Source: an uncultured Eubacteriales bacterium (GTDB lineage: Bacteria > Bacillota > Clostridia > Oscillospirales > Acutalibacteraceae). Taken from it: DNA of 38,742 nt. Location: assembly GCA_900316435.1 (NCBI GenBank), contig ONCY01000014.1, positions 1-38,742 of the forward strand, read 5' to 3'. Under the pieces are notes generated by a model that saw only the letters and a list, made by a program, of their open reading frames with translations, was not told where the DNA came from and ran no database searches. This document shows positions 22,411 to 30,756 of the stretch, piece by piece (positions within the stretch are counted from its first letter, which is position 1; every line of letters starts with the position of its first letter). The translations under genes and the position numbers were made by a program.

Positions 22411-22439
22411 TTGATTTTTTTCTCGATTTTGTGTAATAT
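22411..22439 (+). promoter_or_regulatory. Proximal promoter of the PucR-type regulator
   Basis: TTGATT (22411-22416), 17-base spacer, TAATAT (22434-22439), about 65 bases before ATG 22506. Confidence 0.6.
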
Positions 22440-22505
22440 GTATATGAGAAGAAATGTATCTAATACATTGTTATAACAAAATTGCAGAAAAAAGAGGTAA
22501 GAACT

Positions 22506-23591
22506 ATGTCAAATAGGTTATTTCAGGGTATCGTGCATCAAATGAAGGATGCAATCGACAGAACAATCGGCGTTATCGATGAAACTTCCGTAGTAATCGC
22601 ATGCTCGGAACTCGGAAAAATCGGCGAGGTGAACGAGAGTATCAATTCCGAAACTCTCAGCTCAACCGCTCCTTTTGTCATCAACGGCTTTACTTACAAG
22701 TCTTTTGGCAGCAGCGCCAAATACGACTATGCTGTTTTTGTACAGGGCACCGACGAGTACGCTCAGAAGTACGCTCAGCTTTTGTCTGTAAGCTTTGCAA
22801 GCATAAAGCAATATTATGATGAAAAGTATGATCGCTCAAACTTTATAAAGAATGTTATTATGGACAACATTCTTCCCGGCGACATCTACCTTAAGGCGAG
22901 AGAGCTTCATTTCAACTCCGAGGTTTCGCGCGTTTGCCTGCTGATCAAGATCGTATCCCGCACCGATGTTTCCGCTTACGACATCGTACAGAACCTTTTC
23001 CCCGACAAGTCAAAGGACTTTGTCATCAACATCAACGAGGAGGAAATCGCCCTTGTTAAAGAGGTTAAGCCCGACATCGACGGCCGTGACCTTGAAAAGC
23101 TGGCAAGCTCAATTTCCGACACCCTTTCAAGCGAGTTCTACACCCACTGCGTTGTAGGTATCGGTACTACCGTTACCGGCATCAAGGATCTTGCCCGTTC
23201 GTTTAAAGAGGCTCAGTCGGCTCTTGAGGTGGCTAAGGTATTCGACACCGAGCGCACCATCGTAAGCTATGACAACCTCGGTATCGCGCGTCTGATTTAT
23301 CAGCTGCCCACAACCCTGTGCAAGATGTTCCTTAAGGAAGTTTTCAAGCGCGGCTCTATCGAGAGTCTGGATCAGGAAACCCTGTTTACAATTCAGCGTT
23401 TCTTTGAAAACAACCTCAACGTATCTGAAACCTCGCGTAAGCTTTTTGTACACCGCAACACGCTGGTTTACCGCCTTGAGAAAATCAAAAAGCTCACCGG
23501 CCTTGACCTCCGCGAATTTGAGGACGCGATTGTATTTAAGGTAGCGCTGATGGTAAAGAAATACCTCAACGCAAGCCCCACAAAGTATTAA
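22506..23591 (+). CDS. PucR/CdaR-type helix-turn-helix regulator
   Basis: 361-residue regulator. The C-terminal domain (residues ~300-355) is the PucR HTH: TLFTIQRFFENNLNVSETSRKLFVHRNTLVYRLEKIKKLTGLDLR, with HRNTLVYRL as signature. A GGDEF-like central domain precedes it (CVVGIGTTVTGIKDLARSFKEAQSALEVA). The N-terminal ~150 residues look like a ligand-sensing domain of unknown specificity. AAGAGGT fixes ATG 22506. Position between the hydrogenase operon and ftsEX does not reveal its targets, and it has its own promoters. Confidence 0.9.
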   Translation: MSNRLFQGIVHQMKDAIDRTIGVIDETSVVIACSELGKIGEVNESINSETLSSTAPFVINGFTYKSFGSSAKYDYAVFVQGTDEYAQKYAQLLSVSFASIKQYYDEKYDRSNFIKNVIMDNILPGDIYLKARELHFNSEVSRVCLLIKIVSRTDVSAYDIVQNLFPDKSKDFVININEEEIALVKEVKPDIDGRDLEKLASSISDTLSSEFYTHCVVGIGTTVTGIKDLARSFKEAQSALEVAKVFDTERTIVSYDNLGIARLIYQLPTTLCKMFLKEVFKRGSIESLDQETLFTIQRFFENNLNVSETSRKLFVHRNTLVYRLEKIKKLTGLDLREFEDAIVFKVALMVKKYLNASPTKY

Positions 23592-23611
23592 TTTCCAACA
23601 GTGTTTTTCGT

Positions 23612-23640
23612 TCCTGAGCGCGCCAAAAACGCGCTCAGGA
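23612..23640 (+). terminator. Hairpin after the PucR-type gene
   Basis: TCCTGAGCGCG (23612-23622) and CGCGCTCAGGA (23630-23640) form a perfect 11-bp stem with a CCAAAAA loop. No U-tract follows, so termination may be incomplete. Confidence 0.5.
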
Positions 23641-23652
23641 CGTTGGCATATT

Positions 23653-23749
23653 TATTAGTTTTTAGAACTAAGCTTTTGACCTTGGATTTTTGCACAAAAT
23701 TTTCGTTAATCGGAAAACTCAGTGCTAAAAACTAATATCTTAAATCCAA
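23653..23749 (+). repeat. Interleaved inverted repeats upstream of ftsE
   Basis: TATTAGTTTTTAG (23653-23665) is the exact reverse complement of 23725-23737. A second pair, TTGGATTT (23682-23689) and AAATCCAA (23742-23749), interleaves with it (order A-B-A'-B'), so the two stems exclude each other or form a pseudoknot. The last arm ends 18 bases before the ftsE start. Confidence 0.7.
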
Positions 23750-23767
23750 AAACAAAATGGTGAATTT

Positions 23768-24745
<978 letters not shown>

Positions 24746-24766
24746 CACACCCGAAAGGATAATGAT

Positions 24767-25666
24767 ATGAAAGGCTTTGGCTATCTTGTAAAAGAGGGCT
24801 TTAAGAACGTTTACGCCAACAGAATAATGAGTATCGCGTCAGTCTGCGTGCTTGTAAGCTGTCTGGTTATGACAGGAGCCGCGGCGCTGTTCTCGCTTAA
24901 CGTACTCAACATTGTTGATGAGGTTGAAAAGAACAACGAGACCTCGGTTTACATTCTGAAGGAAAAAAACGATATTGAAGCCAAACAAATTGGCAAACAA
25001 ATCGAGGAAATCGAAAATGTCGAAAAAGTGACGTTCGTTTCCAAGCATGAGGCTGTTGAACAGTTTAAAAACACATTGGGCGACCAGCTGTTTGACAGAA
25101 TTAAGGACGAGGATCCCCTAAACGACAAGTACATCGTTTCGTTTAAGGATACAGAAAAATACGAGCAGACCGTTGATAAAATAAAAACGATCGACGGCGT
25201 CCAGTCGGTGACCGACAGGCGCGACTTTGCCCGTAAGCTTACAAAGGTAAGCAACCTTGTTACAATAGTCGCCGTTTGCATTGTTGCCGCGCTGATTGTT
25301 ATTTCGCTGTTCATAATAGCGAACACCATCCGCACTACAATGTATTCACGAAGGTTTGAAATCAGCATTATGAAATCTGTCGGCGCCACGAATATGTTCG
25401 TGCGAATGCCGTTCTTGGTAGAAGGTATGATTCTGGGATTTATCTCAGCCGCGATCGCCACAGGCGTGCTCGCTCTGCTTTATCGCGCCGCAAGCGGCAT
25501 GGTAGAGAGGATAGACCTCGGAATTTCCGCGATACCGTTCACAAGCGTGCTTATCATACTTGTACTCAGCTTTATTGTTGTGGGTGTGCTTGTAGGTTTC
25601 TTCGGCGGATTCATTTCCATACGCAAGTATCTTAAAAAGGAAGGCAATGAAATTCTCGGCTGGTAA
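24767..25666 (+). CDS. ftsX: Cell-division membrane protein FtsX
   Basis: 299-residue permease-like partner of FtsE. The N-terminus GYLVKEGFKNVYANRIMSIASV is the FtsX signature, followed by TM1, an extracellular loop (~50-165, NNETSVYILKEKND...) that contacts the hydrolase, then three TM helices near the C-terminus. The cytoplasmic motif MKSVGATNMFVRMPFLVEGM lies between TM2 and TM3. It ends KYLKKEGNEILGW. AAAGGA precedes ATG 24767. It forms an operon with ftsE and the M23 protein downstream. Confidence 0.95.
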   Translation: MKGFGYLVKEGFKNVYANRIMSIASVCVLVSCLVMTGAAALFSLNVLNIVDEVEKNNETSVYILKEKNDIEAKQIGKQIEEIENVEKVTFVSKHEAVEQFKNTLGDQLFDRIKDEDPLNDKYIVSFKDTEKYEQTVDKIKTIDGVQSVTDRRDFARKLTKVSNLVTIVAVCIVAALIVISLFIIANTIRTTMYSRRFEISIMKSVGATNMFVRMPFLVEGMILGFISAAIATGVLALLYRAASGMVERIDLGISAIPFTSVLIILVLSFIVVGVLVGFFGGFISIRKYLKKEGNEILGW

Positions 25667-25685
25667 AAAAGGAAGGAGCAGAGAT

Positions 25686-26978
25686 ATGAATAAATTTAAA
25701 GCGGTTTTGTGCGCCGCGCTGAGCGTCTGCATTGTTTCGGTACCGATCGCTTCGTCGGTTGTATTCAACGCCGGTGCTGAGAATGTGGAGTCTCTTCAGG
25801 AAAGGATCGACAATCTCGGCAAAAAGAGCGAGGAGTATCAGAATATTCTCGATGAAACAGAGACCGATATAAGCGAAAAGGAAGCTTACGGCGAGGCTCT
25901 TGTAAACAAAATTAACGTAATCAACGAAAAGGTTATCCTTACAAGAGAGGCGATTAAAAGCCTTGAGTCGGACATAGCGCTTAAACAGCAGGAAATCGAC
26001 AAGGACAACGCCGACATCGACGGACAGGTTAAAGCGCTCGGCGAGCGCCTGAGCATAATCTATATGGCAGGCAGCGCCAGCAACCTTGAAATCCTCCTAG
26101 GCGCTAAGAACTTCGGAGATTTTATCGACAAGGTTTCGCTTGTAAAGACGCTTTCCGATTACGATAAACAGATGATCGACGATATCAACAAAAAACTTGA
26201 GGTTGTTGAGAAGGAAAAGAAGGCTCTTGAAACCGACAAGTCTGAAAAAGAGTCTCAGGAGGCTTCGCTCAACAAGGATATCGAAGACCTCAACAAGCTT
26301 ATCAAAGAAAACGAGGCCGTTCTTGCCGATCTTACAGCAAAGAGCGAGCAGGCAAGAACCGCGCTGATGAACAGCAACAGCGAAAGCTCTCAGCTTGAGG
26401 CTCAGATTGCCAAGTATTTTACCAAAAAGTCAAGTGTTGCTGATACACAGCCGGCTGACGACGATGACGATGAAGAGCCCACAACCGAGCCGTCATATGA
26501 CGACGATTATGTAACGCCTACACCCGCAAGCAGCGGATATACATGGCCATGCCCGGGCTTCTATTACCTCTCATCGCTCTGGAACGAGGACAGAACCACA
26601 TATAACCACGGCGCTATCGATATCGCCGGCGGCGGTATTCTGGGCGCTCCTGTTGTAGCGGCTGACAGCGGTACGGTTGCGTACACCTGCACCTACTGCA
26701 CCCATAACTGGGGTAAGAGCGGAAGCTGCGGCTGCGGCGGCGGCTACGGCAACTACGTCTGGATGGATCACGGCAACGGCAAGGAGACAATCTACGCTCA
26801 CCTTACAAGCGTTGTTGTTGAGCCCGGACAGTATGTAACCAAGGGACAGGTAGTTGGCTATGTTGGCTCAACAGGCTACTCAACAGGCCCGCACCTTAAT
26901 AAAATAGTTAGGACAGGCTCATTTTGTGAGCCTGTCCGTTTTATCTTTCATAATATAGTATTTTATGAGTTCTTATAA
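25686..26978 (+). CDS. FtsEX-partner coiled-coil M23 peptidase, truncated at the catalytic HxH motif
   Basis: Secreted, EnvC-like in layout: signal peptide (FKAVLCAALSVCIVSVPIASS, residues 3-24), long coiled coil (~30-240, ESLQERIDNLGKK... to SQLEAQIAKYF), acidic Thr/Pro linker (DDDDDEEPTTEPS), and a LytM domain from ~280. The first zinc motif is present (NHGAID, HxxxD). The last normally reads GPHLHFEV; here GPHL is followed by NKIVRTGSF and an unrelated 20 or so residues to the stop. The second His of HxH, a zinc ligand, and the last strand are missing. A terminator stem lies inside the aberrant 3' end. ATG 25686 is chosen from GGAAGGAG. It may be a pseudogene or a catalytically dead regulator. 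Confidence 0.85.
   Translation: MNKFKAVLCAALSVCIVSVPIASSVVFNAGAENVESLQERIDNLGKKSEEYQNILDETETDISEKEAYGEALVNKINVINEKVILTREAIKSLESDIALKQQEIDKDNADIDGQVKALGERLSIIYMAGSASNLEILLGAKNFGDFIDKVSLVKTLSDYDKQMIDDINKKLEVVEKEKKALETDKSEKESQEASLNKDIEDLNKLIKENEAVLADLTAKSEQARTALMNSNSESSQLEAQIAKYFTKKSSVADTQPADDDDDEEPTTEPSYDDDYVTPTPASSGYTWPCPGFYYLSSLWNEDRTTYNHGAIDIAGGGILGAPVVAADSGTVAYTCTYCTHNWGKSGSCGCGGGYGNYVWMDHGNGKETIYAHLTSVVVEPGQYVTKGQVVGYVGSTGYSTGPHLNKIVRTGSFCEPVRFIFHNIVFYEFL
26911..26945. terminator. Terminator overlapping the 3' end of the truncated M23 gene
   Basis: GGACAGGCTCA (26911-26921) and TGAGCCTGTCC (26927-26937) form a perfect 11-bp stem with a TTTTG loop, then GTTTTATCTTT. AT-rich sequence on the other side would also allow reverse-strand termination. 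It lies within the reading frame, supporting a rearranged gene end. Confidence 0.82.
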
Positions 26979-28021
26979 AGGTCAGATCTTGTTTTAGACC
27001 ATGCTTTGTATAATGTACTCCTTGCTTTAGACCATGCTTTATAAAATGTGCTTCTTGCATTTGACCATTTTTTATAAAATGTGCTTCGAGTTTTTGAATA
27101 GTCGCTGTATTCAATATTTTCTGGTTCTTCATCCAGAATACCGTCATAGTATTTATCATAAATCTCATCTAACAAACCATCGTAAATCTCATCATAAAGA
27201 TCATTCATAGCACCATCATAATAATCGTCATAAAAATATGATGTTTCATCATCCCAAGTGTCATAATCGCTTCCTGACATCTCAGTTTTAACTTTATTAA
27301 GATAGGTATCTGTGATTGTTTCGGTTTCTTTAAAAAGCGCAGTATATTCTTTTTCTAAATCTGTGTACCATTCATTAAGTTTATCGGCATTTGAAACATA
27401 ACTATTGTATGTATTACCTAAAGAATTATATACAGTATTTATTTTTTGTTTGAATGTATTGACCAGACTTTTATATTTGTTTAGGTTATTTATATAGATA
27501 GATGAAAACTTTGCTTTGCTACTATATCTTTCTGACGTTTGATTGGCAGAGGTTGTAACAGTAGTGGATTTATTCGCAGCGGTGGTTTCAGCTATAGTTG
27601 TACTTTCAGATGATGTAGTTGTACTGCTTGTAGAGTTCTCTGTTCCTTTCGGTTCTGTTCTTTCTTTACCAATGTAATACGTTATTACTACTTTTGAATC
27701 AATTGAAAACAAATCCTCACTTGAAAAATCTTTTGTTCCGTTTATGGATATTTCTTTTGTTGTATTAATATCACTATCATGACTATGCTGCAACTCGTAA
27801 ACGGGTCTTGTTTCTATGTTGGTGAATCCTTTGGTTTCAAATTGTGTGACAATATCATCATAATAGTATTTCTCAGATTCTAACTCAGAATTAGAAATGG
27901 GTGGGTGCTTTTTATCTTCGGATTCTTCGGCTTTTTTATCCTCTCCGCAGCCTGCCATCGCAAATGACGATAAAGCCAATATAACCGCGAATAGAATTGC
28001 CAATAGTTTTTGTTTTTTCAT
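26963..28021 (-). CDS. Lipoprotein with PASTA-like domain and C-terminal 11-residue repeats
   Basis: 352 residues with a signal peptide and lipobox (AMAGC, lipidated Cys25), so surface-anchored. Residues ~38-110 have a PASTA-like pattern (YDDIVTQFETKGFTNI ... EISINGTKDFSSEDLFSIDSKVVITYY). A Ser/Thr-rich low-complexity linker follows (~115-150), then a helical region, a Tyr/Asp-rich segment (DDYYDGAMNDLYDEIYDG) and four tandem 11-residue units related to ARSTFYKAWSK. It is clearly more AT-rich than the genes around it, which suggests transfer. The start is ATG 28021 (AGGAG upstream). Its last 16 bases overlap the truncated M23 gene's end. Function unknown; binding to wall or partner protein is plausible. 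Confidence 0.85.
   Translation of the reverse strand: MKKQKLLAILFAVILALSSFAMAGCGEDKKAEESEDKKHPPISNSELESEKYYYDDIVTQFETKGFTNIETRPVYELQHSHDSDINTTKEISINGTKDFSSEDLFSIDSKVVITYYIGKERTEPKGTENSTSSTTTSSESTTIAETTAANKSTTVTTSANQTSERYSSKAKFSSIYINNLNKYKSLVNTFKQKINTVYNSLGNTYNSYVSNADKLNEWYTDLEKEYTALFKETETITDTYLNKVKTEMSGSDYDTWDDETSYFYDDYYDGAMNDLYDEIYDGLLDEIYDKYYDGILDEEPENIEYSDYSKTRSTFYKKWSNARSTFYKAWSKARSTLYKAWSKTRSDLYKNS
26966..27091 (-). repeat. 33-bp tandem repeats encoding 11-residue units
   Basis: Units at 27059-27091, 27026-27058 and 26993-27025, plus a shortened last unit 26966-26992. They encode TRSTFYKKWSN, ARSTFYKAWSK, ARSTLYKAWSK and TRSDLYKNS. The 11-residue period fits an amphipathic helix with basic and aromatic faces. 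Confidence 0.88.
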
Positions 28022-28051
28022 GTGAATCACTCCTAAAAAATTGATAAGAAT

Positions 28052-28115
28052 ATTATAACACACTCCTGCATATTACGCAAGTGCGTATACGCGAAGGCGT
28101 AAATTTTTGTACAAT
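28052..28115. promoter_or_regulatory. Divergent promoters sharing two tandem palindromic operators
   Basis: Two adjacent 14-bp palindromes, TACGCAAGTGCGTA (28074-28087) and TACGCGAAGGCGTA (28088-28101). Reverse promoter of the lipoprotein: TTGCGT (28075-28080), 17 bases, TATAAT (28052-28057), so its -35 lies inside the first palindrome. Forward promoter of the XRE gene: TACAAT (28110-28115), with its -35 region falling on the second palindrome. A dimeric XRE repressor binding both would control both genes. Confidence 0.8.
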
Positions 28116-28132
28116 ATTTTTGAGGTGATGCT

Positions 28133-28375
28133 ATGGGCGTAAAGGATATGATAGCGCAGCGCTTCAAAGAGATTTGCGGCGAGAGGGGCATTACCCTTAA
28201 TGAGCTTGCGACGCTTTCGGGCGTAACCCCCTCAACCGCGTACAGTATGATGGACAAGAACCGCAGGGACATTTCCGTAATAACAGTTAAAAAATTCTGC
28301 GACGGTTTGGAAATGACCTTAGGCGAGTTTTTCTCAACTCCGGATTTCGACGCTTTGGAGCAGGAAATAAAATAG
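28133..28375 (+). CDS. Small XRE-family helix-turn-helix regulator
   Basis: 80-residue protein that is essentially one HTH_3 domain: IAQRFKEICGERGITLNELATLSGVTPSTAYSMMDKNRRDISVITVKKFCDGLEMTLGEFF. No ligand-binding or other domain. GAGGTGA precedes ATG 28133. It is divergent from the repeat lipoprotein, and the palindromes between the two are the obvious candidate operator, giving autoregulation plus control of the lipoprotein (inference). Its G+C is closer to the surrounding chromosome than that of the lipoprotein. Confidence 0.92.
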   Translation: MGVKDMIAQRFKEICGERGITLNELATLSGVTPSTAYSMMDKNRRDISVITVKKFCDGLEMTLGEFFSTPDFDALEQEIK

Positions 28376-28387
28376 TCCGTCAAAAAA

Positions 28388-28434
28388 CGGGTAACCCCAT
28401 GTACTAATAATACAGGGTTACCCGTTTGTTTTGG
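28388..28434. terminator. Bidirectional terminator
   Basis: CGGGTAACCC (28388-28397) pairs with GGGTTACCCG (28415-28424), extended inward by TGTA/TACA. T-rich sequence follows on the + strand (TTTGTTTTGG) and GTTTTTTG on the - strand. It sits between convergent genes. Confidence 0.87.
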
Positions 28435-28464
28435 TATGCCGGCAGCATACAAATATTTCTTTTT

Positions 28465-29520
28465 TTATGATACACTTATATTTAGAGTAATAATCAAAAG
28501 AACAAAACCGATGACAATGCTCAAAACGCCAAGCGTTCGCATTACAAATAATCCGTTTTGCGGATTCTTGCGGTTGATGATATTTGAGAGCGTGAAAGCG
28601 TCTCCAAAGAAAAAGTAGGGGAGAAACGACCAGAACAAAAATACGTCCGCGCATATTACAAGCTGTCCCCAAAAAAGATCGGGGTGCTCGACGGCGTTTT
28701 TTGCTAAAAAAGTTCCAAAAGAGTACACTAAAAATCCCCATATTAAGAGAATGATCGTGGTAAATACCATCAGCGGAACACCTCCGCGATATCCCGGCAG
28801 GGCGCGTCTTGCTTTGTGCTTGTTCCGCTTTTTACCCAGCAGCACCATTTTAAGCTCCTCGGCGCTGTCAAACCGCTTTGATTCATCCATCTGCGTGCAT
28901 TCGCAAATTATTTCTGCCAAGTAACCTCCGTAAAGCTGTTCGTTTGGAAGCTTGCCTGTCAACAAATAGTTTAGAAGAACGCCGCATGCGTAGATGTCCG
29001 CTTTGGCATTTGTCTGACTAAAACCGAATTGTTCGGGAGAAGCGTAGCCGGCTGTACCGAGAATCCGAGTGTCCTTTGGCTGATCCTGCTTTACTGTTCT
29101 TGAAATATCGTAATCAATTATCTTTACGTTGCCGTTATTTTCAATCATTACATTTGAGGGTTTAATGTCACGGTGGATAATTCCGTTACGGTGCATCTGA
29201 GTAAGACCGTCGCAAATCTGACATAAAATATCCTTTGCTCCGCTTTCGGAATAAGTTCCAAAACGCTCAACACATCCCTCTATTGTTGTCCCGTTAATAA
29301 ATTCGCACAGGCTTACACACTTTCCGTTTACTATTATAGCGTCATAGACCGTCATAAGGTTTTGGTGTCTTATTTGAGTAAGAGCGCGCATAACCGGGTA
29401 TGTTTCCTCAGCACTTTCGCGGCGCAGCATAATCTGTCCTGTATTGTTGTCGCGTACAATGTCAGTATATGAATTAATTGCCGCTAAAAATGAAATGTTC
29501 CAAAATCCTGTGTTTTGCAT
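28465..29520 (-). CDS. Membrane-anchored Ser/Thr protein kinase with altered ATP-site lysine
   Basis: 351 residues. The kinase domain is residues ~10-230: catalytic loop HRDIKPSN (Asp118), metal-binding DYD (Asp136-138 in place of DFG), activation segment GTAGYASPEQ, and helix F KADIYACGVLLNYLLTG. The N-lobe is degenerate: no GxGxxG loop, and the VAIK lysine position reads IMLR (Arg33). A basic linker and three TM helices follow (VFTTIILLIWGFLVYSF, LVICADVFLFWSFLPYF, LGVLSIVIGFVLLIITL). No PASTA repeats. AAGGGGT lies before ATG 29520. Activity is uncertain. Divergent from an HTH gene that may be its partner. Confidence 0.87.
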   Translation of the reverse strand: MQNTGFWNISFLAAINSYTDIVRDNNTGQIMLRRESAEETYPVMRALTQIRHQNLMTVYDAIIVNGKCVSLCEFINGTTIEGCVERFGTYSESGAKDILCQICDGLTQMHRNGIIHRDIKPSNVMIENNGNVKIIDYDISRTVKQDQPKDTRILGTAGYASPEQFGFSQTNAKADIYACGVLLNYLLTGKLPNEQLYGGYLAEIICECTQMDESKRFDSAEELKMVLLGKKRNKHKARRALPGYRGGVPLMVFTTIILLIWGFLVYSFGTFLAKNAVEHPDLFWGQLVICADVFLFWSFLPYFFFGDAFTLSNIINRKNPQNGLFVMRTLGVLSIVIGFVLLIITLNISVS

Positions 29521-29601
29521 AGCTACCCCTTGCTTTTCCGGACAAAAGAGAATAAAATTTAACTATATTGTACCACAATTTAAGAAAAAAGGAAGATAAA
29601 A

Positions 29602-30030
29602 ATGAAAAAGTCTACCGACGAGCTTATGAAGATTCTTAAAAACAAGCACAGTATTGACGATTACTTCGCTGAAAACGATTCCGAAATGTTTTTCGGTACG
29701 CTGCAGGAAATGCTTGAATTTTACCGCCTTCGCAATCAGCTTTCAAAAGCAGATGTTGCGCGCGGTTCGGGGATAAAACGCGAGTATTGCTACGAGCTGC
29801 TGCGCGGTGACAACGCTAAATCACCGTCGCGCGATAAGGTGATTATGCTTTGCTTCGGGCTGAACCTTAGCGTTGAGGAGTGTCAGCAGGTTTTGAAAAA
29901 AAGCGGGTACGCTCCGCTTTATGCCAGAGATACCCGCGATTCAATTATTATCTTTTCAATCGCTAACCGTATTTCCGTTATCAAAACAAATATCAAGCTC
30001 AGCGAGTACGCTCTAACTCCTCTTGAATAA
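29602..30030 (+). CDS. HTH domain protein divergent from the kinase gene
   Basis: 142 residues. Residues ~35-105 form an XRE-like HTH: FYRLRNQLSKADVARGSGIKREYCYELLRGDNAKSPSRDKVIMLCFGLNLSVEECQQVLKKSGYAPLY. The C-terminal ~35 residues (RDSIIIFSIANRISVIKTNIKLSEYAL) are not recognised. AAAGGAAG precedes ATG 29602. Its divergent pairing with the membrane kinase suggests a phosphorylation target or a regulator of it, inferred from position. A 13-bp palindrome (ATTGTACCACAAT, 29567-29579) in the shared gap could be its site. Confidence 0.82.
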   Translation: MKKSTDELMKILKNKHSIDDYFAENDSEMFFGTLQEMLEFYRLRNQLSKADVARGSGIKREYCYELLRGDNAKSPSRDKVIMLCFGLNLSVEECQQVLKKSGYAPLYARDTRDSIIIFSIANRISVIKTNIKLSEYALTPLE

Positions 30031-30033
30031 TTA

Positions 30034-30516
30034 TTACCCAAGCTTTGCCTTGCACCTGCCGCAGCGGTAGCGCTCCGGGTGTTGGATAAGCGCCGATTTT
30101 CTGTATCTTTCATACACCGTTCCGCAAACGGGGCAGACGACCTTGTATTTCGGCTTGCCCGCAAGCGCTTCGGGTAGGATCTCTTCATCCGGCGAGGCGG
30201 TGCGCTTTACATCATAACCGTATGCGGCGTTTACACGCTCCGCAAGCTTTTTCCATCTTCCCGTATGGTTCATGCATCCGTAGCAGGTGTGCAGCAGCTC
30301 ATGCATAAGCGTGTTTTTTAGGTATTCCTCGGGAGTTCTTTCGTCAAGAAGAATAGCCGCGATTTCGATTTCGTAGCAGTCGCCCGATTTTTTGCATACT
30401 CCAAGCCGTGTTTTAGCCCTTGTGTTCACCCTTAGGGTGAGGTTCTTGGCGTATTTGATTTTCAGGCAGTCAAGCTCAAACATACATATTCTTGCGTAGA
30501 TGTTCAAGTCGCGCAT
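30034..30516 (-). CDS. SprT-like zinc metalloprotease-fold protein
   Basis: 160 residues. The active-site motif is HELLHTCYGCMNHTGRW: His72, Glu73, His76 and a third His84, with Trp88, as in SprT/Spartan-like proteins. A C-terminal zinc ribbon follows (CPVCG, later CGRCKAKLG). Spartan-type eukaryotic relatives cut DNA-protein crosslinks; the bacterial role is not settled. GGGAGA precedes ATG 30516. It is convergent with the HTH gene, with only 3 bases between stops. Confidence 0.88.
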   Translation of the reverse strand: MRDLNIYARICMFELDCLKIKYAKNLTLRVNTRAKTRLGVCKKSGDCYEIEIAAILLDERTPEEYLKNTLMHELLHTCYGCMNHTGRWKKLAERVNAAYGYDVKRTASPDEEILPEALAGKPKYKVVCPVCGTVYERYRKSALIQHPERYRCGRCKAKLG

Positions 30517-30570
30517 AATTTATATCTCCCTTGAATAATATTGAGTGTCGGAAAAATCTTGGATTTTCTC

Positions 30571-30599
30571 TTGACAACTATGCTTTCAAATGGTATAAT
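30571..30599 (+). promoter_or_regulatory. Promoter of tRNA-Cys
   Basis: Perfect consensus: TTGACA (30571-30576), 17 bases, TATAAT (30594-30599), ending 17 bases before the tRNA. Confidence 0.93.
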
Positions 30600-30616
30600 A
30601 TCTACTGTTGTGAAAC

Positions 30617-30691
30617 GGCGACATAGCCAAGTGGTAAGGCACGAGTCTGCAAAACTCTGATGCGGCGGTTCAAATCCGCCTGTCGCCTCCA
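30617..30691 (+). tRNA. tRNA-Cys (GCA anticodon)
   Basis: 75 bases including an encoded CCA end. The acceptor stem GGCGACA pairs with TGTCGCC and discriminator T precedes CCA. The D loop is AGCCAAGTGGTAAGGC. The anticodon loop TCTGCAAAA has GCA at 30649-30651. The T arm is GGCGGTTCAAATCCGCC. It has its own promoter and terminator, so it is a single-gene unit. Confidence 0.97.
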
Positions 30692-30697
30692 GAAACG

Positions 30698-30728
30698 CCC
30701 CCTCAGTTTGAGGGGGTTTGTTTTTTAT
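30698..30728 (+). terminator. Terminator of tRNA-Cys
   Basis: CCCCCTCA (30698-30705) pairs with TGAGGGGG (30709-30716), GTT loop, followed by TTTGTTTTTT. Confidence 0.9.
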
Positions 30729-30756
30729 AATTCTTAAAGGAATGAAGGTTAAGCCG

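Noticed and set aside
28133..28375. XRE gene as the antitoxin of a toxin-antitoxin pair
   Set aside because: The neighbouring gene is a large lipoprotein, not a toxin-like protein, and it is divergent rather than co-transcribed.
30617..30730. tRNA-Cys as an integration site
   Set aside because: I found no second copy of the tRNA 3' end in the window and no integrase; the flanking genes look chromosomal.
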